Assembly (NCBI RefSeq): GCF_021233055.1
Contig: NZ_CP089538.1
Coordinates: 2,744,501 to 2,808,500 of the forward strand
Direction of reading: 5' to 3'
From: Spirosoma oryzicola
Lineage (GTDB): Bacteria > Bacteroidota > Bacteroidia > Cytophagales > Spirosomataceae
Length of the DNA: 64,000 nucleotides
Below are positions 63,760 to 64,000 of the stretch, one piece after another. Each line of letters starts with the position of its first letter. The first letter of the stretch is position 1. The notes below the pieces were generated by a model, which saw only the letters and a list, made by a program, of their open reading frames with translations, did no database searches and was not told the DNA's origin. Position numbers and translations under genes: made by a program.

Positions 63760-63772
63760 TGGCAGCGTCGCT
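63760..63772. repeat. Half copy of the family C palindrome
   Basis: TGGCAGCGTCGCT equals one arm of the palindrome at 52098. No mirrored arm lies nearby. Confidence 0.5.
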
Positions 63773-63813
63773 GTCGCAAACCCTCAAACTACAACTATAA
63801 ACGCACAACCAGC

Positions 63814-64000
63814 ATGTACACATTAGGCATCAACGCGGTATTTCACGATTCAGCGGCCACACTCGTTAAGGACGGAGTTGTCCTTGCCGCGGCCGAGGAA
63901 GAACGGTTTTCCCGGATCAAGCACGGCAAACGACCCATCCCGTTCTCGACCTATGAGATACCTTACAATGCCATTGATTTCTGCCTGAAAACGGCGAAAA
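63814..64000 (+). CDS. Carbamoyltransferase (NodU/CmcH family), N-terminal part
   Basis: The gene runs off the window after 62 codons. [20 protein letters not shown] and [16 protein letters not shown] are the typical start of NodU/CmcH-type O-carbamoyltransferases, with the ASKHA-type DSA loop. Such enzymes carbamoylate sugars or antibiotics from carbamoyl phosphate. Its place after the heptosyltransferase suggests modification of a surface glycan. Confidence 0.9.
   Translation, partial: MYTLGINAVFHDSAATLVKDGVVLAAAEEERFSRIKHGKRPIPFSTYEIPYNAIDFCLKTAK

Overview
The window looks like a chromosomal segment of a Bacteroidota of the Cytophagales/Spirosoma type. The evidence is the gene content (fused ccoN-ccoO, ECF sigma/FecR/STN trio, head-GIN lipoprotein, GH3-family enzyme, LytTR two-component genes), TAnnTTTG-type promoter boxes, weak Shine-Dalgarno sequences and many lipoprotein signals. 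The assignment rests on gene families, not on a database match. No rRNA, tRNA, CRISPR array, insertion sequence or prophage was recognised.

Layout. 1-5.5 kb: end of topoisomerase IV subunit A, a SanA-like protein, a CAP lipoprotein, and an AraC regulator upstream of an SDR oxidoreductase and a small membrane protein. 5.8-8.8 kb: an unrecognised three-gene minus-strand cluster (Pro-rich coiled-coil protein, two-TM PspA-like coiled-coil protein, membrane-anchored Ppx/GppA-like ASKHA protein). A secreted TPR-ASKHA relative of the last gene lies at 15.3-16.7 kb. 9-14.8 kb: MsrA, a yellow/MRJP-like lipoprotein, MiaE and an AddB-like nuclease. 16.9-30 kb: microaerobic respiration block with hemN, ccoI, ccoS, ccoNO, ccoQ, ccoP, ccoG, fixH and a TauE/SafE-like protein, interrupted by an MFS transporter and a desaturase pair. 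31-34.5 kb: a PAS histidine kinase overlapping a receiver-CRP/FNR fusion, then a small UspA-like protein. 34.6-38.6 kb: a GH43 enzyme, then an AT-richer, gene-poor stretch with decayed sequence and a JAB-like fragment. 38.6-47.3 kb: housekeeping and metabolic genes (CDF, NUDIX, LysE, GH3, SurE, GNAT, GT2, TrhO, deoxynucleoside kinase, receiver). 47.6-52.1 kb: ECF sigma, FecR, STN surface-repeat protein and a head-GIN lipoprotein. 52.2-64 kb: AGE epimerase and PfkB kinase, LytS/LytTR pair, S41 protease, receiver and LytTR proteins, then a glycan cluster (two GT4, GmhB-like phosphatase, GT9 heptosyltransferase, start of a carbamoyltransferase).

How the parts may work together. The cbb3 oxidase genes cover catalytic subunits, copper import, heme synthesis and maturation. 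Two matching Crp/Fnr-like 14-mers lie in the hemN/ccoI and ccoS upstream regions, and the receiver-CRP protein encoded just downstream is a candidate regulator. The 59.6-64 kb genes plausibly build a heptose-containing, possibly carbamoylated surface glycan. Several intergenic regions carry a shared GC-rich palindromic repeat that is probably a non-autonomous mobile or REP-like element.

The best candidate for an undescribed system is the ASKHA/PspA-like cluster at 5.8-8.8 kb together with its secreted relative at 15.3 kb.
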